35,947 bases of DNA from Desulfatiglandales bacterium (GCA_030145585.1 JAQYVK010000109.1:1-35947), one strand, 5' to 3'. Positions 26,096 through 34,346 are shown, counted from the stretch's first letter. Notes: generated from the sequence alone by a model not told the origin. Numbers and translations: made by a program.

Positions 26096-26119
26096 ACTGA
26101 TAAGATCAAAGGAGGATGA

Positions 26120-26470
26120 ATGATGAATACGAAGCGTGATGAAGAGGTCTATGTCTTCCCTAATGCGCCGACCCCGACAAGACCGGTGATATTTGATCCT
26201 GATCATTGTAACGGGTGCAATAAATGTGTGAGTGTTTGTATCATGGATATCCTGCTCCCAAACCCTGAAAAGGGGAAGCCTCCCCTTGTGGTGTTTCCGG
26301 ATGAATGTTGGTACGACGCTTGTTGTGAATTGCATTGCCCGGAGTCGAATGCCATCAGGTTGAATTATCCGCTCATGTGGAAAGTGCCTTGGAAGCGAAA
26401 AGAAACCGGCGACTACCACTGGGTGGGCGAAAAGAACCCTCTCCCGCCCAATCCAAAACCTCCGGTATAA
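26120..26470 (+). CDS. Dicluster ferredoxin-like (AprB-like) subunit, second copy
   Basis: This 116-residue protein lies 24 bp after the second flavoprotein and has AAGGAGG upstream; ATG 26123 is an equally good start. First cluster: C30, C33, C36, C40. Second: C63-x2-D66-x2-C69-x3-C73-P, again with Asp in place of the second Cys, plus an extra C68. Trp64 follows C63, as Trp48 does in AprB, where it bridges cluster and flavin. Both ferredoxins share PNPEKGKPP between the clusters. It has about 20 residues more at the N-terminus and a Trp- and Pro-rich tail compared with the first copy. Its partner is most likely the flavoprotein just upstream. Confidence 0.86.
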   Translation: MMNTKRDEEVYVFPNAPTPTRPVIFDPDHCNGCNKCVSVCIMDILLPNPEKGKPPLVVFPDECWYDACCELHCPESNAIRLNYPLMWKVPWKRKETGDYHWVGEKNPLPPNPKPPV

Positions 26471-26599
26471 CTCATTGTTTTTTAACTATAGGTTTTAAGA
26501 AAAAAACCCAAATTGTAAAAATATAAAGGAGGTGATAAAGAAACAACCTATTGGTGGATTACTGTGACATCAACCCTTATTTCTTATTGGAGGAAGCTT

Positions 26600-28129
26600 A
26601 TGGAAAGAAAAAGAAAGATTCTTTTTGTAGCAATATGTGCAGTCTTAGTAGCCTTTGGTTTCAACATGGTCGATACAGCCTTTGCGCAAACTCCGAAATA
26701 TGGCGGGGTCTTAAAGTTTGTGGCGGGAAGGTCTCCCGTCAAATTCGGTTATCCACCGGAGACAACAGGCGGTTCTTATACTTATGCGGTGCCATGTATA
26801 GAAAGTCTGTTGCGCAGAGATGAGAATAGTCAATCGGTCCCCCACCTGGCCACGTCTTGGAAGATTGCGCCTGACCGAAAATCCATCACCTTTTTTCTCA
26901 GAAAGGGGGTCAAGTTTCACGACGGTACCGATTTCAACGCACAAGCGGTCAAGTACAATATTGACTTGGCAAAAGCTTTTAAAAAGCCGGGTCTGGCCAA
27001 GATATCTTCAGTCGATGTGATCGATGACCATACAATTCAGTTTAACCTTACAGGATACGACACATCGATTTTGGAGAATCTGGCCCTAATGGACGGAATG
27101 ATTGCATCTCCAACGGCTATTGAAAAAAATGGTAAGAAATGGGCCTACACGCATCCTGTAGGGACCGGCCCCTTTCAATTCGTGAGCTTCAAACGAGATG
27201 TACATCTCAAATACAAAAAATTTGATGGGTACTGGGAAAAAGGGAGGCCTTATCTTGACGGCATTGAATATATTAATTTCAAAGATCGTATGGTCCAAGC
27301 AATGTCTTTCAAGGCCGGGGAAGGACATGTAATAAGCAGGCTGAAAAATAAAGACGCTTCTGAGCTTTCAAAGGAGGGATATAAAATCGTTGCAAATAAA
27401 ATGGGCATGTACGCTTTAGCCCCTGACAGTAAAAATCCGAACTCCGTTTATGCAGATATCAGGGTTCGAAAAGCTGTGGAGTGGGCCCTTGATAGGAAGA
27501 AAGCTGCGAAGGCCTTTGGTTATGGGTACTGGACGGCCCTTCACCAGCCCGCCCCACCTCAGTACTACGGATACAACCCTGATATCAAGGGGCGCATCTA
27601 TAACCCTGAAAAGGCCAAAGAACTGTTGGCTGAAGCCGGTTACCCCAACGGTTTCAAGACAAGAATCATCGTGAACACAAGCTTCGGGGATAAGGATGTC
27701 ATGACGGCCTTCAAGTCCGACCTTGCAAAAGTCGGCATCGATGCCAAGCTGGACATGGCCGATCGAGGCAGGATAAGACAATATCAATTCAAAGGGTGGG
27801 AAAACGCCCTGATGTTCTGGATATGGTCTTGTGATCAGAATTACGCCAATAGCGCGCACAGATTTTTTACGACAAAAACGCCTCACTACGTAAGCATGCA
27901 GAGGCCTCCGAATCTGGAAGAACATCTCATCAAGACCCTTGAGGAAGAGGACATGCAGAAAAAGATTGCAATGACTCAAAAGTCCGTGAAGGTCGCACAC
28001 GATTACGCGATGTATGTCCCCTTCAACAATTCAAGTGCATTAGCTGCTTCTGTTTCAAACTTTCATAGTGATTATAATAAATTTCACCACCTGTACTGGA
28101 GGGCAGGCGAGGCTTATTTCAACAACTAA
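26600..28129 (+). CDS. ABC transporter substrate-binding protein, family 5 (peptide/opine type)
   Basis: This 509-residue periplasmic binding protein of the DppA/OppA class starts at ATG 26600 behind GGAGGAAG; the frame is open to a GTG at 26564, but that would disrupt the signal peptide. Residues 1-29 form a classic signal peptide (KRK, hydrophobic core, DTAFA). The mature part begins QTPKYGGVLKF, and LRKGVKFHDGTDFNAQAVKYN is the family-5 hallmark. The C-terminal lobe contains YNPEKAKELLAEAGYPNG. No ABC permease or ATPase is nearby, so it is an orphan that must use a distant transporter or act as a sensor. Its position after the flavoprotein quartet suggests a shared substrate. Confidence 0.9.
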   Translation: MERKRKILFVAICAVLVAFGFNMVDTAFAQTPKYGGVLKFVAGRSPVKFGYPPETTGGSYTYAVPCIESLLRRDENSQSVPHLATSWKIAPDRKSITFFLRKGVKFHDGTDFNAQAVKYNIDLAKAFKKPGLAKISSVDVIDDHTIQFNLTGYDTSILENLALMDGMIASPTAIEKNGKKWAYTHPVGTGPFQFVSFKRDVHLKYKKFDGYWEKGRPYLDGIEYINFKDRMVQAMSFKAGEGHVISRLKNKDASELSKEGYKIVANKMGMYALAPDSKNPNSVYADIRVRKAVEWALDRKKAAKAFGYGYWTALHQPAPPQYYGYNPDIKGRIYNPEKAKELLAEAGYPNGFKTRIIVNTSFGDKDVMTAFKSDLAKVGIDAKLDMADRGRIRQYQFKGWENALMFWIWSCDQNYANSAHRFFTTKTPHYVSMQRPPNLEEHLIKTLEEEDMQKKIAMTQKSVKVAHDYAMYVPFNNSSALAASVSNFHSDYNKFHHLYWRAGEAYFNN

Positions 28130-28162
28130 ACCCAATAGAGAATCGGATTTTTAACCTCATTG

Positions 28163-28273
28163 CCCCATCCTTCCCTCTCAAAGGGAGGTGCTGACTGTAG
28201 ATGCTCAATTTCTTACAGTCAGCCGCTGATTGTAGATGCTCAATTTCTTACAGTCAGCCGGGAAGGATAGGGG
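28163..28273 (+). repeat. Cloverleaf palindromic repeat, copy 3, inner hairpin duplicated
   Basis: Outer arms CCCCATCCTTCCC (28163-28175) and GGGAAGGATAGGGG (28260-28273) flank a short CCCTCTCAAAGGG hairpin and two tandem 35-bp units. Each unit forms the GCTGACTGTA/TACAGTCAGC hairpin: 28190-28199/28214-28223, and 28225-28234/28249-28258 with one C-to-T change. It lies between convergent genes and could act as a terminator. Confidence 0.82.
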
Positions 28274-28286
28274 TGAGAAGTGATCT

Positions 28287-29327
28287 CTACTGGCCACCCG
28301 CTAACTCTTTCCTGAGGCGAAGGGCTTCGTCCAGGACTTTCTTTCCGGGCAGGCCCTTTTTCTCCATCGCCTTTACCCACTCATCATATGCTGGTTTTGA
28401 GGCCTTTTTCCACATCTCCAACTCTTGCGGTGAAAGCCTATAAACGGTGTGCCCTACTGATGCTAGCTTCTTCAGGACCCCCGCCAAGGCCTTATCGGCA
28501 GCCTTGCCATGAATATCAACGGAAAGGTGTTCACCGGAGAGTTCCTCGACGACCTGCTGGACATCCTTCGGGAGTTTATTCCAGGTATTCTTATTCATGG
28601 CAAACCAGAAATTGGTGTTGGACATGCCAAGAATCGTATGAAATTTGGTCACCTCACTCAATCTCATCCCCATAAGTGTCAGAGAATCGAGAAATATGAC
28701 ATCGATTACACCCCTATCGAGGGCGAGGTAAATTTCTGTTGCAGGCATCGCCACAGGCGCTTTTCCCCAGCTTTTCATGAGGTTTCCCATCAAGGCAGAG
28801 TTGACCCTGACCTTCATGCCCGTCAGATCATCGATAGACTTGATCAATTTATTTTTTGAGTGTACGTCCAGACCCGGGGGCATCCCTAAAGCCAAAAGCT
28901 TTACGTCTTTATATTCGGCGTTTAGATGTCCTCCGTCATAAATTCGCTGGAGCATACGGCAGCCGACTTCTGCACTGGGGTACATGAAGGGGAGTTCCAT
29001 CACCGATGTCAATGGAAAACGTCCCGGATTGTAAGCCCCGACTCCCCAGGCGATATCCGCTGCTCCGCGCACGGTGATATCATATTGATCCTGTGGTTTT
29101 CCCAAGGCAGCGCCGGCATAAATCCTGATCTTGAGCTTTCCGTTGGTCCTGGTTTCTATTGCTTTGGCCCAGGGTTCAAGAATAGCGGCATTCATGAAGT
29201 GTTTGGGCGGGACAAAGCTGGACAATCTGAGGTTGATGGTTTGTTGAGCCGTTGCCGGTACGGAAATTCCGAGAACCAGGCTCACCAAGAAAATTGCTGT
29301 TACGGTCCAAAGTACTCTTTTTTTCAT
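28287..29327 (-). CDS. dctP: TRAP transporter substrate-binding protein DctP
   Basis: This 346-residue periplasmic DctP-family protein delivers its ligand to the TRAP permease encoded at 32286-34202. A signal peptide (MKKRVLWTVTAIF to ATA at 27) is followed by QQTINLRLSSFVPPKHFMN. The family arginine that binds a substrate carboxylate is expected in the GMKVRVNS region. ATG 29327 is preferred, preceded by AGGAGGG; an upstream ATG at 29363 in frame would spoil the signal peptide. It is the last gene of the minus-strand set, 50 bp after the UPF0261 gene. An organic acid ligand is likely, identity unknown. It ends in TAG. Confidence 0.9.
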   Translation of the reverse strand: MKKRVLWTVTAIFLVSLVLGISVPATAQQTINLRLSSFVPPKHFMNAAILEPWAKAIETRTNGKLKIRIYAGAALGKPQDQYDITVRGAADIAWGVGAYNPGRFPLTSVMELPFMYPSAEVGCRMLQRIYDGGHLNAEYKDVKLLALGMPPGLDVHSKNKLIKSIDDLTGMKVRVNSALMGNLMKSWGKAPVAMPATEIYLALDRGVIDVIFLDSLTLMGMRLSEVTKFHTILGMSNTNFWFAMNKNTWNKLPKDVQQVVEELSGEHLSVDIHGKAADKALAGVLKKLASVGHTVYRLSPQELEMWKKASKPAYDEWVKAMEKKGLPGKKVLDEALRLRKELAGGQ

Positions 29328-29377
29328 CTTTTCCCTCCTTTTTAAGTGATTAGCCGTTTTCAATTAATAAGAACCTC

Positions 29378-30592
29378 TTACACCATTTCATCAAATAAAT
29401 TGAGAACCGTTTCGCTGAATTGGGGGTCGTTTACGTGGCAATCCAACTCTATTACTTTTAATCCCGGTTTTAAGTTTGATTTCAGCGCTTCACTAAAGGC
29501 TTTGCCACCTTCGGGATCGTGAAGCGGGCTCTTGGGATGTCGATCCCCTTCGACCCAACCCACCAATGGGATGACAACCGAGGTTGGTCCTTTGGCCTCA
29601 TTGAGCCTCTCTGCCACAAGTCTTCCTACTTTGGCCTTATCATCGGTCTCGCCGAAGACAATGGTTAAAAGCTGGTTATGACGATGGTGTTTACGATCTT
29701 TCAATCCGGGAGGTAAAGGTCTCCCGGCAAACCAGAAGGAATGGCCGATCGCTCCAGCCCCGACGATTTGTGGAATGCCTTTTTCTGCGGCGGCCTTGAG
29801 CCTGAATTTACCCGCGGTCGTGACGCCCCCGACCACTTCATCGACCAGCTCAACCAAGGAAAGATCCAGGGCCACATCGATCAAGCCATCCTTGATAGCC
29901 TGCTCGTAAGCCTGACCCCCCATGCCTAACGTATGGAATACGGCAACATCGTACCCTCGTTCTTCCAGAGCCGGCCTGAGGGTTTCCACATATTTTAATT
30001 GGGACGTTCCAAGGGAAGTAATGCCGACGGTCTTTTTCTTCTTTGCCGCCTGTTTCTCAAACACAGCGGCTGCACCGGATATGGCACCGGCCGCGGCATT
30101 CAGAACACTCCTGCTTATGTTGTTGAGCCCATACAATCCCGCCGGCCAGAGCATCATCGACAAATCAGCACAGACCAACTCAGGTTTCACGAGAGGTGAA
30201 AAAGCAATGGTGGAGAGGATCAGCTTAGGCACGCCCAAGGGTATAGACTGAATGGCTTCCAAAGCCAGAGAAGTACTCATCGATCCACCGGCGGCTATAA
30301 CGCCATCCAATTGCGACCTGTCGTAGAGTTGTTTAAGCACCTTGGAGGTCCCTGCCGCCATGGCCGACATGGCCCGGCCCTCATGATGCAAGGCAATGAT
30401 ATCCTTGATGGTTGTCCCTGCCGCCTCGGCCACTTCGTCCCGACTTATAGAGGGCTGGAAAGGGGTACTGCCCAACACGCCCACATCTATTATCTTCGTC
30501 TCATGACCTTGCTCTTGAATTTTGTCAGCAAGATATTTGATCTCTTCCCCTCTGGTATCGAGGGTGCCAATGACGATAATAGTTTTACCCAC
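29378..30592 (-). CDS. UPF0261 (Tm-1-like ATP-binding domain) protein
   Basis: This 404-residue protein matches the UPF0261/Tm-1-like family: GTLDTRGEE at 9-17, a Gly/Ser-rich AAGGSMSTSLA segment, HTLGMGG and GAGAIGHSFWF. The family is related to the N-terminal domain of tomato Tm-1 and binds ATP there; the bacterial role is not established. GTG 30592 is the likely start, preceded by AAAGGGGGG; the frame is open 51 codons further but that part is not family-like. It lies 61 bp after an amidohydrolase and 50 bp before dctP. Its placement inside a TRAP gene set suggests a catabolic role for the imported compound. Confidence 0.85.
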   Translation of the reverse strand: MGKTIIVIGTLDTRGEEIKYLADKIQEQGHETKIIDVGVLGSTPFQPSISRDEVAEAAGTTIKDIIALHHEGRAMSAMAAGTSKVLKQLYDRSQLDGVIAAGGSMSTSLALEAIQSIPLGVPKLILSTIAFSPLVKPELVCADLSMMLWPAGLYGLNNISRSVLNAAAGAISGAAAVFEKQAAKKKKTVGITSLGTSQLKYVETLRPALEERGYDVAVFHTLGMGGQAYEQAIKDGLIDVALDLSLVELVDEVVGGVTTAGKFRLKAAAEKGIPQIVGAGAIGHSFWFAGRPLPPGLKDRKHHRHNQLLTIVFGETDDKAKVGRLVAERLNEAKGPTSVVIPLVGWVEGDRHPKSPLHDPEGGKAFSEALKSNLKPGLKVIELDCHVNDPQFSETVLNLFDEMV

Positions 30593-30653
30593 TTGAGTCC
30601 CCCCTTTAAACTGGACATTCTTTAGGAGATTAACTTGTTTTAAGGGACAGAAT

Positions 30654-31703
30654 TTAATCCGGCATGACAGAGAAAAGACGCGTATGTGGAAGCTCGATCT
30701 TGAAGAGCCTAGCTGCATTTCCACCGAGGATGAGGTTGAGATCATCCTGGCTCAAATCCAGTTTCATGGCCATTTTTTCGACCTGCCGCAAACTCCAACC
30801 CCAGATATCCGGTTGATGCTTAGGAGGGCCCCAAGGCTTGATCTGATCCGCGTAGCTTGGGGGATACTGTCCCCTTTGGCTGTACACCACAATAGATGCG
30901 CCCCAATCAGTCCCCCAGATCATTTTTTTAGGACCGATATTGGGATCGGCAAGAGGTTTATCATAGAGGTCTGCCCAATAAAGCCCGGTTTCAAGATAGA
31001 CATTATCAAAAGTTGCCGCTACCTGCAAGGTGTCATCCATGAATTTTTCAGACCACCAGCCCTGCATGCCCCCATGGGCCATGATGATAGGAACATCAGG
31101 ATACTCACCGGCAAGATCAAAGGCAAGCATGGGCTCAATCCGCTCGGGGGCGGATAACCTGCGAGAGCTGCCGGAGCTGTAACCGGTAATCGCACCGGTG
31201 TGGTAACTAACGGGCACCTTATATTTTCTTGCCACCTCCATAAATAGCCCAAGTTCATCTAATCGCTCGGGCCAGGAGAGCCGCTTCGTCGGGTTGGGAT
31301 GCCGGGGAAGCCCTTCTCCGATCCCACCTTTGTAGAGCCCTGTGCTGAGCAATTCGTCTAGTTCTTCTGCTGCGGCCTCTGCGGTCCATTCTTTTTCGCC
31401 CAGCAGGGACTTTTTCATGGTTTGAACGGGAAGACAGCTCGCGATAAATTTGTCCGGATATTTCTTGAGGAGTTCAGCATTGAGTTCATTGGTCATAGCA
31501 AACTCAGGTTGAATTACGCACATATCGATCCCATACCGATCCATGTCATAAAGTAACCTGGGTGAATTGTCATAGGTCTCCATCAACCTCATTTCCTTTG
31601 AGAGGGACTTGAAATCTCCCTTCACACCCCTTTTCTTGAATTTCGCCGCGTGACGTTGAGAATGAACGTGGGTATCCACGATTAATCGAGCTCTAACAGT
31701 CAT
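30654..31703 (-). CDS. Amidohydrolase-2 (COG2159) metal-dependent hydrolase or decarboxylase
   Basis: This 349-residue TIM-barrel enzyme of the amidohydrolase-2 type shows VDTHVHS (D10, H12, H14), YHTG with H168, MAHGG with H210 and GTDWG with D266, the usual set of metal ligands and catalytic acid. The C-terminal ILGGNAARLF is characteristic. Family members include ACMSD-like decarboxylases and hydrolases of lactones and ring-cleavage products, so the substrate cannot be named. AAGGAG lies 8 bp before ATG 31703. It is followed in the same direction by the UPF0261 gene and dctP, and preceded, across a 580-bp gap, by the TRAP permease. No signal peptide: cytoplasmic. Confidence 0.88.
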   Translation of the reverse strand: MTVRARLIVDTHVHSQRHAAKFKKRGVKGDFKSLSKEMRLMETYDNSPRLLYDMDRYGIDMCVIQPEFAMTNELNAELLKKYPDKFIASCLPVQTMKKSLLGEKEWTAEAAAEELDELLSTGLYKGGIGEGLPRHPNPTKRLSWPERLDELGLFMEVARKYKVPVSYHTGAITGYSSGSSRRLSAPERIEPMLAFDLAGEYPDVPIIMAHGGMQGWWSEKFMDDTLQVAATFDNVYLETGLYWADLYDKPLADPNIGPKKMIWGTDWGASIVVYSQRGQYPPSYADQIKPWGPPKHQPDIWGWSLRQVEKMAMKLDLSQDDLNLILGGNAARLFKIELPHTRLFSVMPD

Positions 31704-31746
31704 GGTGATACTCCTTTCTTTGAGGAGGATTAGGTTGAGGACCGAC

Positions 31747-31937
31747 TAGAAGCCATCTCAAAAAAGCCAAATGGCCCGATCTCTGCTTCCGGCTTGAATC
31801 GTAATCCTCAAAATATTTACATATATTCCTGCGGTTACGATCCTGCGCCGTCCCCTCCGGGGCGTAGGCCCTACGGGCTGGAAGCGGGGCCGGAGGCTTG
31901 ACCTCGAACCATTTTTCTATTTTTGAGATGGCTTCTA
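31747..31937. mobile_element. MITE-like element with 18-bp perfect terminal inverted repeats
   Basis: TAGAAGCCATCTCAAAAA (31747-31764) and its exact complement (31920-31937) bound a 191-bp gene-free segment. Its middle is rich in palindromes (CCCCTCCGGGG and GCGTAGGCCCTACGGGC, 31853-31877). A core of about 40 bp (31863-31898) recurs inverted at 35800-35843. A minus-strand frame across the element is a by-product of the repeat. No transposase is present and no target duplication is obvious, so the mobile nature is inferred from structure. Confidence 0.55.
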
Positions 31938-31981
31938 CCTCATTGTGGCCCTGAAGATACAGGAAGGTTAGCATCTTCCGT

Positions 31982-32202
31982 TCTTCTCCAAATTAGTTGG
32001 AGAAGAGGGTCCAAGCCCGCTACAAAGACGGCGAGTAAAGACTCCGGGGAAATAAAATCGAATATCGAATATCGAACAAGGAATGTCGAATTATGAAGTT
32101 ATTTTTTCCCTTCGATATTCATTATTCTTTGTTCGATATTCAGCGGTTCTATTTAGTAAATCCTTGACCCCTCGACCTTTGCCCGCTGTTCGCGTAGCGG
32201 GC
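31982..32202. repeat. Inverted repeats in the gap between TRAP permease and amidohydrolase genes
   Basis: The rest of this long gap holds three paired structures. A perfect 10-bp hairpin pairs 31982-31991 with 31997-32006 (loop ATTAG). A 13-bp inverted repeat pairs 32067-32079 (GAATATCGAACAA) with 32129-32141. A GCCCGCT/AGCGGGC hairpin pairs 32181-32187 with 32196-32202. A CAAGGGGTC-like word (32162-32178, minus strand) also occurs. No gene is seen. The structures may attenuate the downstream minus-strand genes. Confidence 0.5.
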
Positions 32203-32285
32203 CTGAATCATTCTAAATCTGAGCAACCTTTTTGAAAATGAACTCCGCATTTTTCCTTCAACTAAATAGGAGATGATCCACATCT

Positions 32286-34202
32286 TTAGAGTCCTCTCAT
32301 GATACCGGGTAGAAACAAGGCTATCTGGGGGATCATCACTATAAGAAACAGACGAACCATATCTGCTCCCCAAAAGGGGAGTATTCCCTTGAATATGTCG
32401 GTAATGGGGACATCCGGGGCAACCCCTTTGACAACAAAGACATTCAGTCCGACGGGTGGTGTTATAGCCCCAATCTCTGCTACGATCACGATGACCACTC
32501 CGAACCAGATCGGATCAAAACCCAAAGATTGCACCAGTGGGAAGACAATGGGTATCGTCAAAATGATCATAGATCCCGGATCCATAATGCAACCGAGTAA
32601 TAGATACACGAATAATATTGCTGCAAGGATAACGTAACGATTGAATCCCTGGTCGGCAATCATCTGTGCGAGATCCATGGGGAGGTTCGACACAGCCATG
32701 AAATAATTAAAGATCATGGCACCCACAAAGATGAAAATGAGCATGGCCGTCGTTCGGCCGGTCTCCAGGAGACATTCGTATATGATTCTCACGTTGAGTT
32801 TTTTTCGTAATATGGCAAGCAAGAAGGCACCGAATGAGCCTACAGCGCCGGCTTCCGTGGGTGTGAAAAATCCGAGGTATATGCCGCCCATAACCAAGAA
32901 AAACAAAATGATCATGCCCCAGGTGTGACGTAATGATAATAACTTTTCTTTAAAATTTGTCCTGGGTCCAGGAGGTCCCAACTTTGGATTAATCCGAACC
33001 TGAATGGCTATGGTCAATAAGTACAACAAAACCGTGAGCACCCCGGGAATAAATCCGGCGAGAAAAAGTTCACCGATCGACTGCTCAGTCAGAATACCGT
33101 AGAGTATGAATACAATACTCGGCGGAATTAAGATGCCTATGGTGCCCCCGGCAGCGATGCTGCCCAGAGCCAGCTTTGGACTATAGCCATACTTCTTCAT
33201 GCCCGGGAGGGCGACGCTCCCCATGGTAGCTGCCGTTGCCACACTGGACCCGCTGACCGCTGCAAAAGCAGCGCACCCGCCGACTGTCGCCATGGCCAGG
33301 CCTCCGGGATACTGACCAAGCCACTTATAGGATGTGTCGTATAGATCCTGGCTCAAACCGGAATGAAAGGCGAATTGGCCCATGAGTAGGAAAAGGGGAA
33401 CGACGCTTAGAATATAATCCGAACCGACGCCATAGGGCACTGTTTCCAACTGCATCAATCCCGCACCCGGATCTACGATCACGGAATAACCGGCGAAACC
33501 GACCAGCCCCAAGGCAAACGCAATGGGCATTCGGGCTGCCAGAAGAACCAGCAGGACCACGATTCCTACAAAACCTATGATGAGAGGGCTGCCTTCCCAG
33601 GTGATCCAGTGGACGGCATAAGCGACAGGAATAATCAGCACGACAACCGAAATAGCGTAAAAAGACACTATCTCTTTACTTGAAAGGATTTTATGGGTTT
33701 TTGACAGGGACTCTAAAAATTGCACCAATAGGACCAAGGACAGGACACCGCACCCAAAGGCGACCAGATAATAAAAAGGGAAAAATGGGACGGACAAAAG
33801 GAACGATGACTCGTTTTGGAGCCATAAATCCCTTGCTCTGAAAATATTCCGCCAGGTCATCAGGGCTATGAGGCCAAAGCTCATGAAAAGGGTTACCGTG
33901 TCGATTACTGTCTGGGCCTTAAGTGACAGCTTGGAGACGACCATATCGACGGCAATATGCCCTTTTTTTGTCGCCGTGTACGCCGTCCCCAGATAAACTA
34001 TGGTGACCAACATAAATTGAACCAGCTCAAAGGTGCCGGTAAAGGGTCGGTTGAAAAACCGGCGTAAGATGACCTCTCCCACTAATAGGAACATAATGGC
34101 CAGGAGTAAAACGACACCCACCCCATTGATTGAGCGGCTCAACCCAAAGATGATGCTTTTTGAGCGCCCACCTGCGTCTTCATTCGGTATTATATCATTC
34201 AT
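32286..34202 (-). CDS. dctM: Fused TRAP transporter permease DctQM
   Basis: This 638-residue membrane protein fuses the small DctQ subunit (about 1-185, four helices, with VGEVILRRFFNRPFTGTFELVQF and KKGHIAVDMVV) to the large DctM subunit (about 205-638, with SGSSVATAATMGSVALPGMKKYGY, GGTIGILIPPSIVFILYG, FFTPTEAGAVG and ITPPVGLNVFVV). TRAP systems are secondary Na+-driven carriers that use a soluble binding protein, here probably DctP at 28287-29327. It is the first gene of the minus-strand set and has a near-consensus promoter about 100 bp upstream. Fused DctQM forms are known in the family. The ligand is probably an organic acid. Confidence 0.93.
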   Translation of the reverse strand: MNDIIPNEDAGGRSKSIIFGLSRSINGVGVVLLLAIMFLLVGEVILRRFFNRPFTGTFELVQFMLVTIVYLGTAYTATKKGHIAVDMVVSKLSLKAQTVIDTVTLFMSFGLIALMTWRNIFRARDLWLQNESSFLLSVPFFPFYYLVAFGCGVLSLVLLVQFLESLSKTHKILSSKEIVSFYAISVVVLIIPVAYAVHWITWEGSPLIIGFVGIVVLLVLLAARMPIAFALGLVGFAGYSVIVDPGAGLMQLETVPYGVGSDYILSVVPLFLLMGQFAFHSGLSQDLYDTSYKWLGQYPGGLAMATVGGCAAFAAVSGSSVATAATMGSVALPGMKKYGYSPKLALGSIAAGGTIGILIPPSIVFILYGILTEQSIGELFLAGFIPGVLTVLLYLLTIAIQVRINPKLGPPGPRTNFKEKLLSLRHTWGMIILFFLVMGGIYLGFFTPTEAGAVGSFGAFLLAILRKKLNVRIIYECLLETGRTTAMLIFIFVGAMIFNYFMAVSNLPMDLAQMIADQGFNRYVILAAILFVYLLLGCIMDPGSMIILTIPIVFPLVQSLGFDPIWFGVVIVIVAEIGAITPPVGLNVFVVKGVAPDVPITDIFKGILPFWGADMVRLFLIVMIPQIALFLPGIMRGL

Positions 34203-34304
34203 AGTTTCTTTCGGTCCGGGCCATAGATGAATATGATAACATTAAAGAAGGCAGATTGATCACCTCCACAGAAGATGATAAGACAAAGAATTTTTGTGCC
34301 AACA

Positions 34305-34333
34305 AATATAGAGTGAATCGGATTGTGTGTCAA
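34305..34333 (-). promoter_or_regulatory. Sigma70-type promoter for the TRAP gene set
   Basis: On the minus strand TTGACA (34333-34328), a 17-bp spacer and TATATT (34310-34305) give a leader of about 97 nt before the DctQM start. Hexamers and spacing are the same as in the MFS promoter at 20492-20520; the spacers share scattered matches including a TTCAC/TTTCAC word. Confidence 0.7.
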
Positions 34334-34346
34334 TAATATCTCCATA

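Noticed and set aside
26551-26823. Plus-strand frame behind AAAGGAGGTGAT before the ABC binding protein
   Set aside because: The strong ribosome-binding site is notable, but the frame runs out of phase through the binding-protein gene, which has its own site and signal peptide.
31693-31974. Minus-strand frame of 93 residues upstream of the amidohydrolase gene
   Set aside because: It overlaps the amidohydrolase start and is made almost wholly of the inverted-repeat element; no ribosome-binding site or domain is seen.
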